A stretch of DNA of 60,379 bases from a virus. The stretch is from IMG/VR virus record IMGVR_UViG_3300043331_000752, positions 1 through 60,379 of that record, one strand, 5' to 3'. The notes under the pieces were generated by a model that was not told where the DNA came from, made no database searches, and saw nothing but the letters and a program-made list of their open reading frames with translations. This document shows positions 1-8,032 of the stretch, one piece after another. The translations under genes were made by a program, and so were the position numbers. The first letter of the stretch is position 1. The number at the start of each line of letters is the position of its first letter.

Positions 1-113
1 GTCGGACCGCCCCACCGGGGCGTGTCGGCCGGGGGGGCTCACCGAGCCCTCCGGCCGATCGACGCGAGGACCGCGACTGGTCTTAGTCGCGCTTCGCTCG
101 CACGGTTAACGGG
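1..113. other. Non-coding gap with three hairpins after the scaffold gene
   Basis: I see no gene here. Three perfect inverted repeats follow one another: stem 8-13/17-22 with loop ACC; a long interrupted stem 25-32/51-58 enclosing 35-40/44-49, again with loop ACC; and stem 73-78/85-90. On the minus strand this gap follows the scaffold gene and would precede the major capsid gene, which is not in the window. The hairpins have no T-run, so they are not clear rho-independent terminators. RNA processing or translational control sites are possible. Confidence 0.6.
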
Positions 114-851
114 TTATCCGGTGGTCCGAACCACCTCCAGCTCACCCTTGGCGATCTTCTCGGCGTTGCGGCCGAACGTCAGGGGATCGGGGTCGATCAA
201 CTGCTTGCCGCTGATCGTGCCCCCGTGGCCCATCGGGGGCGCGCCGCCCCCTCGGGTGACCCCGAAGAACGCCGGCGGCATGGTCTTCAACCAGCCGTCC
301 AGCGTCACTTCCTTGCCGTTGTCTTCCACCGGCTGCCCGTCTTTGGTCAGGGCCTTGAGCGCCCCGTCCGCCGTCAGCGTGAAGCCCTTGGCGCGGGCGC
401 GGGCAATGACGTCTTCCGTGAAGTCGGGCAGCACCCCGGTCTTGACGGCCGAGTCGGTCACCGCCTTGACGAACGCGCTCTCGCGCAGCGCCGCGCGCGC
501 CATGTCCCGTTCCGACTCCAGCGTCTCCACCTTCTTGCGGAGCGGCTTGGTTTCTTTCTCCAGCGCCTCGCGAATCAGCACTTCCACTTCCGCCGGCGGT
601 TTGGCGTCTTTGGCGGCCTTGAGCCGCTTGTAATCCTCGACATCCACGTCCTTGTACTGCTCCAGGCGGGCGCGCATCTCGTCCAATTCTTTCAGCACGC
701 GGATGTTGGTCTCGCGGAGCTCTTTGGTCTGGGGATCCGGCACGCTCTCGGCTTGCAGCACATAGACGTCGCCCGCTTCGCTGTACTGCTCTTGCAGGTC
801 CTTGGAGAGTTTGCCCCAGTCGTCTTTGCTCAGCTTGGCCTTCAACGCCAT
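114..851 (-). CDS. Capsid scaffolding protein
   Basis: 245 residues, start ATG with an AGGAG Shine-Dalgarno. The sequence is highly charged. Residues about 55-130 form a likely coiled coil rich in E, K, L and R, and the C-terminal third contains a short basic/glycine segment before FGRNAEKIAKGELE. This is the usual profile of phage scaffold proteins: an acidic helical body that organises coat subunits inside the procapsid and is later lost. It lies directly after portal and MuF genes and where the coat gene should follow. Family assignment is by composition and position, not by a catalytic motif. Confidence 0.75.
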   Translation of the reverse strand: MALKAKLSKDDWGKLSKDLQEQYSEAGDVYVLQAESVPDPQTKELRETNIRVLKELDEMRARLEQYKDVDVEDYKRLKAAKDAKPPAEVEVLIREALEKETKPLRKKVETLESERDMARAALRESAFVKAVTDSAVKTGVLPDFTEDVIARARAKGFTLTADGALKALTKDGQPVEDNGKEVTLDGWLKTMPPAFFGVTRGGGAPPMGHGGTISGKQLIDPDPLTFGRNAEKIAKGELEVVRTTG

Positions 852-965
852 TGTGGGGACTCCTACGCGGGGGTGTGGTGGCGGGCGTGGCGCGCGGATC
901 TGTTCACGTCGGTGTCACCTGTAGCATTCCGGGGGGGCGCGACGGAATCGTGTAGGTGGCAAATG

Positions 966-1199
966 TCACACCGCCGGGGGGGCCCCCGCCACGCCCGTCG
1001 GCATCAGCACCCGGTCGGCCGCCGCCACGTCGACCCGAATCGTCTGCGCCGGCCCCACCCGGACGATGGGCACGATGCCCTTGTCGATCCAGCGGTAGAA
1101 CGTGCGGCGATCGACGCCGTACCGGGCCGCCGCGGTGGCGACGGACGCGAGCCGCGCCGGGCTGGCTACCGGCGCCGTCGCCGTGCGCGTGCGGCGCAT
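966..1199 (-). CDS. Small helix-turn-helix (MerR/excisionase-type) protein
   Basis: 77 residues from the ATG at 1199, which has a GGGAGG Shine-Dalgarno; an in-frame ATG at 1262 would add 21 residues. The core YGVDRRTFYRWIDKGIVPIV is the winged helix-turn-helix of the HTH_17/AlpA type, followed by a strand-turn segment ending in AADRVL. Such proteins bind DNA, but here it sits inside the head operon rather than next to int. It overlaps the end of the upstream 74-residue gene by 34 bases. Its target is unknown; it could regulate late genes. Confidence 0.75.
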   Translation of the reverse strand: MRRTRTATAPVASPARLASVATAAARYGVDRRTFYRWIDKGIVPIVRVGPAQTIRVDVAAADRVLMPTGVAGAPPAV

Positions 1200-1390
1200 C
1201 GGGCCGCCGCCTCCCGCCACCAGCCTTGCGCCCGCGCGATCTCTTGGGGGGGCGTTCCGCACTCACGCCCCACCTCCCCCACCAGGGTGGCGAGCATGTC
1301 CCCCATCGCCGTGTACATCGCAGCGTGTGCGTGGCCCACCAGACGCTTGAGCAGCGTCTTCTCCGCCCGGGTCCAGCCCGCCGGGCTCAT
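1166..1390 (-). CDS. Small helical protein of the head operon
   Basis: 74 residues. Its ATG overlaps the stop of the MuF-like gene (ATGA), so it is probably translationally coupled. The sequence is helical and amphipathic, with a very basic C-terminus ending in a run of arginines. I do not recognise the family. Its place between minor head and scaffold genes suggests a virion or assembly role. Confidence 0.6.
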   Translation of the reverse strand: MSPAGWTRAEKTLLKRLVGHAHAAMYTAMGDMLATLVGEVGRECGTPPQEIARAQGWWREAAARCAARARRRRR

Positions 1391-2256
1391 GCGGCCGCCC
1401 GCCCCCGGGTGGCCACCAGGGCTTCCGTGCACCGACAATTGGGATGGCGGGGAGGGCCGTCGCCGCCGCCCTCGGGATACGAGCCGTCGATCGGGGCGCG
1501 GGCGTCGTCCAACGGCTCGCACAACTCGCACAGCCGGTCGTCGTCCGTGATCAGCCAGATCCGCTCCATCCCGTCCAACTCCTCTCGGGCTTGCCCCCAC
1601 AATTGCCGCTGGCCCTCGTTGAGCGCCGCCATCGTCTCCGTGCGCGCGATCAGCCACGCCCGCTGCCCCAGCAGCCGCTCCGCGTACCGGGCCACCAACG
1701 CGCGGACCCGGTCGAGCGTCAAGCCGCGATTGGACACCCGCTGCAGCGCCGTCTCGACCGCCCTCCCCTCGGGCCGCCCGCGGAGCCGGAGCAACGACGC
1801 CCGGAACGCCTCGACCGCGCTCGCCTGCCGCGGCGTCAAGCCGATCACGGCCCGGAGCGCGCGGGCGGTCTCGATCGGGGGCACCCCTTGGAGCACCCCG
1901 CGCGCGATCACTTGCGCAATGGCCGCCCGCGTCTCTCGCGACACTGCCGTGACCAGGGTGGCGGCCCGCGTCTGCGCCCACCGGACGGCCTCGGGATTGG
2001 TCACGTCGAAGCGCCCCACCAGGCCGACCGTGCGCTCGGCCACCGCCGCGCCGGCCTCTTGGGCCTCGCGGAGTTGGCGGCTGAGCGCCCGCTGGAGAGC
2101 CGGGGTTTCCTCCTCCCACGCCCGGAGGGCCGACTCGGGGCCCTCCGCGACGCTCACCCGGGCCCGCGCCCGCGCCGCGGCGGCCGTGAATGTGCGGGCC
2201 ATCGCGCGCTCGCGGGGGGCGCTCTGGCGGAGCATCCGGTCCCCGGGCTTGGCCAT
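1387..2256 (-). CDS. Phage Mu gpF-like minor head protein
   Basis: 289 residues. The C-terminal third has the MuF signature: ARTETMAALNEGQRQLW, then a metal-binding-like segment with LCELCEPLDDA, and a final HPNCRC. Members sit near the portal inside the capsid and take part in head morphogenesis. The N-terminal half is long and alpha-helical. It starts at ATG 2256, whose first base is the last base of the portal stop, so the two are coupled. The family often carries a toxin domain at the C-terminus; none is present here. Confidence 0.9.
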   Translation of the reverse strand: MAKPGDRMLRQSAPRERAMARTFTAAAARARARVSVAEGPESALRAWEEETPALQRALSRQLREAQEAGAAVAERTVGLVGRFDVTNPEAVRWAQTRAATLVTAVSRETRAAIAQVIARGVLQGVPPIETARALRAVIGLTPRQASAVEAFRASLLRLRGRPEGRAVETALQRVSNRGLTLDRVRALVARYAERLLGQRAWLIARTETMAALNEGQRQLWGQAREELDGMERIWLITDDDRLCELCEPLDDARAPIDGSYPEGGGDGPPRHPNCRCTEALVATRGRAAA

Positions 2257-3737
2257 TAGGCCCCGGCCGCGGGCTCAGGGTCCGGCTCCGGGGGGTCGTC
2301 CGGCTCCGGGGGGTCGTCCGGCTCCGGGGTGGACCGACCGACCAGGGCGTCGGCCTGGATCAGCGCGCGTTCCTCCTCCTCGGTGACCCCGGGGCGCATC
2401 CACTCCCCGCGCTGGAGCAAGTAGAAATACGTGGGCCAACTGATGCCCCCGGCCTGCCACATGGTGAGCGCCGTGTTGGCCGTGGGTCCGTCCATCGGGG
2501 TGGCAAAGAAGTCTTTGTTGACCGCGACCCGCACCAGTGCCTCGTCGACCCACGCCTGATCGTCCCCGGCCCACCAGGCGTGCCAGCGGAACGCGAGCGT
2601 GGTGCCCTCGTCGATGCTGCACGCGATGGTCGACAGCGTGGCGACGTCGCCCGCGTGCCGGAGGCGCACCGACTCGGCCGTCTCGTCGGCCAGCGGCTTG
2701 CCCTCCAGCAGCCGCGCGCCCAGCACCGCCATCTGGCGCTCTTTCTGCTCGAGCGCCGTTTCCAGCGCCTTCAAGCCCTGCCCCGTGAACTCGAGCATTC
2801 CGACCTTGGCGGTGGGGTCCGCGAACGTCCACGCCGTCTCGCTGCCGATCTTGAGCTCGGCGGCGGGCACGCCGGCCACCCACGGCGTCGGCAGGCCGGT
2901 CCAGTGCCGCCCGTGCTCCAGGTCCGCCGACGAGCGGTAATGGCTCAGGTTGACGTCGACCAGGTCCAAGATCGGCGGCTTGTCGGGCATCGCCCGGACG
3001 TGCCGCGCGCCGATCCGCACGAACGGGATCGCCGGCAGCGGCGCGTTCTTCCGCAGCGGGACGATGGGCGACTCGGCGACGAACTGGCCCCCGCCGGGGA
3101 CGAGCACCTCCCCCGCCTTCGCGCGCCGCCAGACGGTGACGGTGTACTGCCCGTCGATGAGCTCCAACACGCGATAGCGCGGCTCGGTCGTCTCCGCGAA
3201 CGGGTCGGTGGGACTCGGCACCGCCGCGTCTTCTTCGAGGACGACGCGCGTGTACAAGAATCGCGTCGAGCCGTCGAACCAGCGCACGGGGCCGACGCGC
3301 CAGGACACGATCTGCTCCGCGCGGTAGACCGCCCAGTACGGGCGGCCGTCGCCGTCCTGCGACACGTCGAGCAACACGCCGACGCTGCCCACCGTCAGGA
3401 TCTCGTCGAGGACGTCGAGCAGCAGCGCCTCCCACGACGTGCCGGTGCGCGTGAGGTCCAGCACGTCGCGCTCCACGGTCCGCGGCACCTCCAGGGTCGC
3501 CGCCTTGCGGAGCACCAGCCCGGTCAAGCCCTGGACGGTACGCTCCGTGGCCGGGTAGAACAGGGCGCGCTTGAGGTACGCGGCGTAGCTGTCGAGGTCC
3601 TGCCCGCTCAACTTCGGCAGGTACTCGTGCATGTTCTGCGGGTCTTTGACGCGGTCGGTCCCGCCGACGCAGTCGCGGCAGCGTTTCCACTGGCCCTGCC
3701 GGAGCACGTACTGCGCGTGCCGAGTGTTCACGGGCAT
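2256..3737 (-). CDS. Portal protein (DUF4055-type)
   Basis: 493 residues, within the usual size for SPP1/HK97-size portals. The portal forms the dodecameric ring at the capsid vertex through which terminase pumps DNA. The N-terminus (LPKLSGQDLDSYAAYLKRA, then LTGLVLRK) and the position between terL and MuF match the DUF4055 portal family. The C-terminus is a low-complexity acidic tail of PDDPPE repeats encoded by an 18-bp tandem repeat. 21 bases separate it from terL. Confidence 0.85.
   Translation of the reverse strand: MPVNTRHAQYVLRQGQWKRCRDCVGGTDRVKDPQNMHEYLPKLSGQDLDSYAAYLKRALFYPATERTVQGLTGLVLRKAATLEVPRTVERDVLDLTRTGTSWEALLLDVLDEILTVGSVGVLLDVSQDGDGRPYWAVYRAEQIVSWRVGPVRWFDGSTRFLYTRVVLEEDAAVPSPTDPFAETTEPRYRVLELIDGQYTVTVWRRAKAGEVLVPGGGQFVAESPIVPLRKNAPLPAIPFVRIGARHVRAMPDKPPILDLVDVNLSHYRSSADLEHGRHWTGLPTPWVAGVPAAELKIGSETAWTFADPTAKVGMLEFTGQGLKALETALEQKERQMAVLGARLLEGKPLADETAESVRLRHAGDVATLSTIACSIDEGTTLAFRWHAWWAGDDQAWVDEALVRVAVNKDFFATPMDGPTANTALTMWQAGGISWPTYFYLLQRGEWMRPGVTEEEERALIQADALVGRSTPEPDDPPEPDDPPEPDPEPAAGA
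2281..2330. repeat. 18-bp tandem repeat in the portal C-terminus
   Basis: Unit tccggctccggggggtcg occurs at 2281-2298 and 2299-2316, with a partial third copy to about 2330. On the minus strand it encodes the acidic PDDPPE repeats. Copy number is likely to vary between relatives. Confidence 0.9.
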
Positions 3738-3758
3738 GGCGCGCGCCTCCCTGTGGGC

Positions 3759-5147
3759 TCAGATGCCGGTGACGCGCACCATGGCGACGCCCGTCGCCAA
3801 CGCGCACTTGTTGAACGCCCCGGCGGCGGCGATGACCTGATCGTCGTGGCCGCCCTCGGGGAACGCGTGACATTCGGCCAGAAACGCCTCGGTCCACGCC
3901 CCGGCCACCAGCCGGACGTTGCCGGCCTCGGCCTGGACGGCGAGCGGCTGGACGCGGGCGAGCGCGTCGCCCGTGACCTTGTCCGCGCGGACGGCGTAGC
4001 CCGCGAGCGAGCGCACCGTCAGTTGGGCCGACTCCTTGCCGCCGGAACCGGGCTCTTGCTCCACCCAGACGAGCGTCCCGGGCGGGTCGCTCGCCGCGCA
4101 CTGGAGCAGGACGCGCTCGCGCTGGAACGCCGACCACTGGCCGCGCACGACGTCCTCGATGACCCAGGATTTGTCCGCGCGCTGCCCGAGCCGGACGCCG
4201 GCCGTATAGTCGCCGCCGTCCTCGGTGCCGGCCTTGTCCCAATAACGCACGCGCGTATGCACGTCCGTGGGCGCGGCCGCGAGCACGGGGAACCAGCCGC
4301 GGTTGAGCACCCGGCCGGCGGTCGGGCGAATGTTCCAGTTGCCGCCCAGCAGGCGCTCGCGCTCGACGAGCGGCAGGGCCTGGAGCTTGGGCTCGTAGTC
4401 GGGATCCTTGCTGGTGAGGGCCGGGTTGTCGCTCAGGCGCATGCGAATGAACGTCAGCGAGATCGGGGACACCGGGCGGGGGAAGCGCGCGACGAGCTCG
4501 CGGCGCGTGTCGCCCCACACCAGCGTGTCGCCGTCGCGGACGAACCAGCGGACGACGCCCGAGCGCGCGTCGATCGCGTAGCCCGTGACGGGGTCGATCC
4601 ACCACTGGACGAGGCGATGCACCCAGCCGCCGATCGGGTCGTCGTCCGGGATCGGGTTGACGGTCGCCCGCACGTAGGGGCGCACGCCGCACGTGGAGCG
4701 CGCGCGGGAGAAGACGTACCAGAATTGCCCCTCGGTGAACTCCTCGAGCTGGTCGAAGCCGAGGTAGGCGACTTGCCCACCGGACTTGGCGAGCTTGTCT
4801 TTCTCGTGCTGCAGGTGCCCGAACGTGATCGACGCCCCGGACGGGAACAGCCACGACCGGGCGGGACTCAGGCGCGGGGCCCCGCCGAGCGCGGGGTACA
4901 GCAGGTACGACTCGTCCCACATGCCGCCTTCTTGCGTGACGCGCGTGATCTCACGCCGGAAGATGACGGCCCCGAACCCGGGGTTCCGCAGGTGTCGAAT
5001 GGGCTCGAGCATCAGGCCGCGCGTCTTCCCGCCGCCGGCCGACCCGCCGGCGATGGCGATGTCCGCCGGCGAGGCCAGGAACGCCGATTGCGGGCCGGGT
5101 TGCGGGCCGGCCACGACGCGCGGCGGTCGAGCCGTCGCCGTCGTCAT
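3759..5147 (-). CDS. terL: Terminase large subunit
   Basis: 462 residues from ATG 5147, which overlaps the HNH stop as ATGA. ATPase domain: GGSAGGGKT at residues 34-42 is the Walker A, and YLGFDQLEEF at 128-137 is the Walker B with catalytic glutamate. The RNase H-like nuclease domain follows: D304 in YWDKAGTEDGGD, a central strand with WVEQEPGSGGKES around 361-373, and HDDQVIAAAG near 434-443. All expected acidic residues appear present, so it should be functional. It cuts concatemeric DNA and powers packaging through the portal. Confidence 0.95.
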   Translation of the reverse strand: MTTATARPPRVVAGPQPGPQSAFLASPADIAIAGGSAGGGKTRGLMLEPIRHLRNPGFGAVIFRREITRVTQEGGMWDESYLLYPALGGAPRLSPARSWLFPSGASITFGHLQHEKDKLAKSGGQVAYLGFDQLEEFTEGQFWYVFSRARSTCGVRPYVRATVNPIPDDDPIGGWVHRLVQWWIDPVTGYAIDARSGVVRWFVRDGDTLVWGDTRRELVARFPRPVSPISLTFIRMRLSDNPALTSKDPDYEPKLQALPLVERERLLGGNWNIRPTAGRVLNRGWFPVLAAAPTDVHTRVRYWDKAGTEDGGDYTAGVRLGQRADKSWVIEDVVRGQWSAFQRERVLLQCAASDPPGTLVWVEQEPGSGGKESAQLTVRSLAGYAVRADKVTGDALARVQPLAVQAEAGNVRLVAGAWTEAFLAECHAFPEGGHDDQVIAAAGAFNKCALATGVAMVRVTGI

Positions 5148-5542
5148 GCGATCCCGTAGCGCGCCGCGCGCCACGCCTCGGGCGTCCACACGACGTCGGC
5201 GACGAACGCCTCCGGGCCCACGACGGTGATCACCAGCTTGCCCCGATGGGTGGGCCAATCCGTCCGGTCGTGGCACGGGCGACACAGCATGACGACGTTC
5301 GCCGCCGTGTCCGGGCCGCCCTGGCTCCGCTTCTGCACGTGGTGGGGATCGAGCGGCCGGACGGCGTGACAGCCGAGACAGCGGCCGGCTTGTCGAGCGA
5401 CACAGTGCGCGACGAGCGCGCGCCACCCCGCCCGATCGAGCGCCGCCCGGTGGATCGACGTCGGCCCCCCGGCTCGGATGCGCGCGCGCGCCCGCGCGCC
5501 CATCGGGCGGCGGCGGCGCAACGGCGTCCGGCGCGAGATCAC
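5144..5542 (-). CDS. HNH endonuclease
   Basis: 132 residues from a GTG at 5542 that overlaps the previous stop (GTGA). The N-terminus ISRRTPLRRRRP is typical of small phage HNH proteins. Two zinc-binding CxxC pairs (CLGCH, CRPCH) flank DPHHVQKRSQGG, the beta-beta-alpha-metal core with catalytic histidine. HNH proteins next to terminase are required for cos cleavage in several HK97-like phages, which fits this position between terS and terL. A longer in-frame extension upstream exists but has no homology or start signal. Confidence 0.85.
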   Translation of the reverse strand: MISRRTPLRRRRPMGARARARIRAGGPTSIHRAALDRAGWRALVAHCVARQAGRCLGCHAVRPLDPHHVQKRSQGGPDTAANVVMLCRPCHDRTDWPTHRGKLVITVVGPEAFVADVVWTPEAWRAARYGIA

Positions 5543-5727
5543 GGCGCAGCAGCGCCGCCGCTGGCGACCCGCAGAAGTCTCGCGAACAGCACGGCGGTGG
5601 CCCGGTCCTTCTCGGAGGACCGGTCGTTCCGCAGCACCGCCTCGATATGGTCGAAGAAGCCCTCCACGGTGGGCACGGTGGAATACAGCCACGGGTACTC
5701 CCCACAGGCGCACACCGGGGAGATCAC
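5539..5727 (-). CDS. Small conserved-looking protein between terS and HNH
   Basis: 62 residues. Start GTG 5727 overlaps the terS stop (GTGA) and its own stop overlaps the HNH start (GTGA). The N-terminus CACGEYPW holds two cysteines, and a helical part FFDHIEAVLRND follows. I do not recognise the family. The double coupling and clean composition argue that it is real. Confidence 0.6.
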   Translation of the reverse strand: MISPVCACGEYPWLYSTVPTVEGFFDHIEAVLRNDRSSEKDRATAVLFARLLRVASGGAAAP

Positions 5728-6326
5728 GCCGACCCCGCCCCGTTCCCGGTGCCGCGCCCGTTCGCGGCGGCGGCCGTCCGCCCGTTCGTTCCGCGCCGGA
5801 CGGCTTGCACCAGCGCCGCCGGGGCGTCGCCGCGCCCGTTGTCCGGCAGCTGGTAGACGACGACCTCGCCGCTGACCGGCACGGGGCCGCCCTCGGGGCC
5901 GGTCACCTCCGTCCGCATCCGCCATTCGGCGGGCCGGCGACACCGGAGCCAATCGCGCGCCGCGCGCCAATCCGGATCGTGGACGCGCCCGGGCACCACG
6001 GCCCCGTCCGTCAACGTCCGGTCGGGATCGCGCCACCCGAACGCCGCTTGGGCCCACGTGCCGGACATGCGGAGTTCCACCTTGTCTTCGGTCGCGCGTA
6101 ACGAGTCCGCGAAATCCGGGTAGCGGGCGCGCCACTCGGCCAGCGTGTCTTCGCTGATGCCGGCGTACCCACAGGCGGCGCGCAGCGTGCTGCCGGCCCC
6201 GACGGCTTCGAGCAGCCGGGCCACGCGGGCGGGCTCGTACTTGGATGGGCGGCCCGCCGCGCGCGTGGCGCGACGGCGACGACGTGCGGGACGTCGCGGG
6301 CCCGAGCGACCCTCGGCAGCGTCCAC
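5724..6326 (-). CDS. terS: Terminase small subunit
   Basis: 200 residues, start GTG 6326 with a weak AGGAT upstream. After a basic Arg-rich leader (residues 10-25), a helix-turn-helix (RVARLLEAVGAGSTLRAACG, then ISEDTLAEWRARYPDF) matches the DNA-binding domain of small terminases. A helical oligomerisation region follows, then a low-complexity C-terminus. It recognises the packaging site and feeds terL. It is the first gene of the late/head operon, and a repeat-rich non-coding region lies just upstream. Confidence 0.8.
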   Translation of the reverse strand: MDAAEGRSGPRRPARRRRRATRAAGRPSKYEPARVARLLEAVGAGSTLRAACGYAGISEDTLAEWRARYPDFADSLRATEDKVELRMSGTWAQAAFGWRDPDRTLTDGAVVPGRVHDPDWRAARDWLRCRRPAEWRMRTEVTGPEGGPVPVSGEVVVYQLPDNGRGDAPAALVQAVRRGTNGRTAAAANGRGTGNGAGSA

Positions 6327-6701
6327 GGCTCGCGATCCTACCGGAGTGGGACGTCGTTTGGCAAGCCTTTTCCGGTAGTGTCAAGTCCCTGACACACGTC
6401 AGGAACGGCTAGGACGTCTCAGGACGCGTTCTGGCACGCGTCCTGGAGGGGAGAGACGGCCTCCGGACAGTGCCGCGCAGGACGACGCGTTTCCTGCCCG
6501 TCAGGACGCGTCTGGGGCCTGGACGACGGGGCCGGGGCCGGCCCACCGGCCTCCGGCCGGGACGGCCCCCGGACGTCCGCGCGCGCCCAACAAAAAGGTG
6601 GGCCGGTCGGCCCCCCGTGACAGGGGAGCCGCCGGCCCGATCGCGGCGCCGTGTCAGGCGCGCGCGACGGTGTGGCACGTGGAACGGGTCCGGTTCTCCG
6701 G
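6327..6701. promoter_or_regulatory. Repeat-rich non-coding region upstream of terS
   Basis: 375 bases without a convincing gene. Inverted repeats: GTGTCA at 6378-6383 with TGACAC at 6390-6395; CCTGAC at 6388-6393 with GTCAGG at 6398-6403; and CAGGACGCG at 6420-6428 with its exact complement at 6437-6445. The word AGGACG recurs at 6411, 6421, 6479 and 6504 with an inverted copy near 6443. Likely content: late promoter, an operator, and possibly the cos/pac site recognised by terS. I cannot identify a consensus -35/-10. Confidence 0.55.
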
Positions 6702-6905
6702 TTAGGTCGCCAGGTCGCCGCGCTTCCGCGCGTCCGCGATCAGGCGGGTCAGGGCGTCGCGCACCAGCGTGCGACGCGTGACGCCTCGCTCGACGGCGAG
6801 GCGCTGGACGTCGCGCCACAGCGCGCGCGGCACCGGGACATGACACATGGTCTCCGGCTCCGTCGCCGGGGCCGGCACCGCTGCGAGACGACGGGGACGC
6901 GACAT
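6702..6905 (-). CDS. Ribbon-helix-helix (CopG/Arc-like) DNA-binding protein
   Basis: 67 residues from ATG 6905, preceded by GGAGAGGTT; an earlier in-frame ATG at 6953 lacks such a site. The pattern CHVPVPRALWRDVQRLAVER then RTLVRDALTRLIAD is the strand plus two helices of a ribbon-helix-helix fold. As the last gene of the 6.7-15 kb operon and the one nearest the terS control region, it is a good candidate regulator of the inverted repeats at 6378-6445. This is inference from position. Confidence 0.75.
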   Translation of the reverse strand: MSRPRRLAAVPAPATEPETMCHVPVPRALWRDVQRLAVERGVTRRTLVRDALTRLIADARKRGDLAT

Positions 6906-6942
6906 GCGGGAACCTCTCCGGGACGGTCGCGCGCGGGCCGCC

Positions 6943-7119
6943 TTACGCGGCATCGTCGGACGCGCCCCACGGCGGCGGGATTACCTCGCCCGCCGGGCAT
7001 CCGGGGCGCTCGGGCCACCACTCGACGGGACGCGCCGACGTGGACGCCAGCCCGAGCCGAGCACGGCGTTGCGGGCAGTATGACCGAAACGGGTGCAACG
7101 ACGCAAGCCGCGCGCTCAC
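6943..7119 (-). CDS. Small protein of unknown function
   Basis: 58 residues. Start GTG 7119 overlaps the stop of the YkgJ-like gene (GTGA). The sequence contains RPVEWWPERPGCPAGE and two cysteines. No family recognised. Coupling to the upstream gene is the main support. Confidence 0.5.
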   Translation of the reverse strand: MSARLASLHPFRSYCPQRRARLGLASTSARPVEWWPERPGCPAGEVIPPPWGASDDAA

Positions 7120-7658
7120 GGGGGCGGGGCCGGGGTGGTGCGCGCGGGCCACCACGCGGGCAGGATCGGGGCGTCGGCGAGCGGATGGTCCCGCATCACG
7201 GGCGGCTCGACGGGCGCGCCGGTCCCCCGAGCGAGCGTCAGCCACGCGAGCGGGTAGGCGTCGGACGCGAGGATGGCGCGCAGCCCCCAGTCCGCGCGGC
7301 GGTGGCCCTCGGCGGCGGCCAGGTGGACGTCGAAGAACGCGCACCCGAACGGGGCGACGGCGTGGACGGTGCAGCGGTCGGCAGCATCGAGGAAGACGCA
7401 GCGCCCCGCCTCCATGCGGGGCACCAGCGTCGGCACGCGCGCGGGCCCGCCGCCCGCGAGGACGACGGCCCCGCGCGACGGCGCGAGCAGCGTGAAGATG
7501 CGCTCGGGCGCGTCGAGCCGACCGGTGGCGGTGCACGCCGCCCCGAGCTGCTCGACGTCGGACGGGATTAGCTGCCCGGGCCACGTGCGGCAGAGCGCGA
7601 CGTCGGCCGGGCACGCGCAGACGGTGCGCGCGAACGGGGGGCGGACCCCGGCGCTCAT
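7116..7658 (-). CDS. YkgJ-type zinc/iron-chelating cysteine protein
   Basis: 180 residues from ATG 7658 (ATGA overlap with the upstream gene). Conserved cysteines fall as CACPADVALC near the N-terminus, GRCVFLDAADRCTVHAVAPF in the centre and GCAFFD just after; this spacing is characteristic of the YkgJ/UPF0153 family, whose cysteines bind zinc or an iron-sulfur centre. The biochemical role of the family is not settled. Such genes are rare in phages but occur in metabolic cargo. Confidence 0.7.
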   Translation of the reverse strand: MSAGVRPPFARTVCACPADVALCRTWPGQLIPSDVEQLGAACTATGRLDAPERIFTLLAPSRGAVVLAGGGPARVPTLVPRMEAGRCVFLDAADRCTVHAVAPFGCAFFDVHLAAAEGHRRADWGLRAILASDAYPLAWLTLARGTGAPVEPPVMRDHPLADAPILPAWWPARTTPAPPP

Positions 7659-7822
7659 GCCCAGCGTCCGCGCCGCGTGTCGCGCGACGGCTCCGACAGC
7701 GCCGCGAGCGTCGAGACGAACGTCCCGAGGCGCGGCGCGGGATCGTGACACCAGCACGCCGCGCAGCGCGGCGCGCCCAGACACAGCCCGTGTCTCCCGA
7801 CGAGGCAGTATTCACACCGCAT
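7655..7822 (-). CDS. Small Cys-rich protein
   Basis: 55 residues from ATG 7822 with GGAGAGG upstream. The N-terminus MRCEYCLVGRHGLC and then CAACWCHD holds six cysteines and several histidines, so it probably binds zinc. Its stop overlaps the YkgJ-like start. No family recognised. Confidence 0.6.
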   Translation of the reverse strand: MRCEYCLVGRHGLCLGAPRCAACWCHDPAPRLGTFVSTLAALSEPSRDTRRGRWA

Positions 7823-8027
7823 GGGGCCTCTCCTCGCGCCGGACGACCGGCGCACACGTGGTGCAGACGGAGTTCCCGCTCACGCGCACGAGCACACGCG
7901 CGAGCCCCCCACAGCGCGGACACGCGCGCGTCTCGCGCCGCCCCCCGTTCGGGAGGCGGCGGACGGCGCGGAGCGACGCCAGCGTGTGCTGGTGCTGGAT
8001 GATCGTCGCGGATCCCAGGTCGGTCAT
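7812..8027 (-). CDS. Zinc-ribbon protein
   Basis: 71 residues. CPRCG followed 15 residues later by CTTC makes a four-cysteine zinc ribbon. The N-terminus is helical with IIQHQHTLASLRAVRRL. It starts five bases after the stop of the DUF3150-like gene and overlaps the next gene by 11 bases. Confidence 0.65.
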   Translation of the reverse strand: MTDLGSATIIQHQHTLASLRAVRRLPNGGRRETRACPRCGGLARVLVRVSGNSVCTTCAPVVRREERPHAV

Positions 8028-8032
8028 GGCGG

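Noticed and set aside
2190-5159. A 989-codon plus-strand open frame opposite portal and terL
   Set aside because: It is antisense to genes with clear motifs, its sequence is Arg/Gly/Ala/His-rich as expected from GC-rich shadow frames, and there is no start signal.
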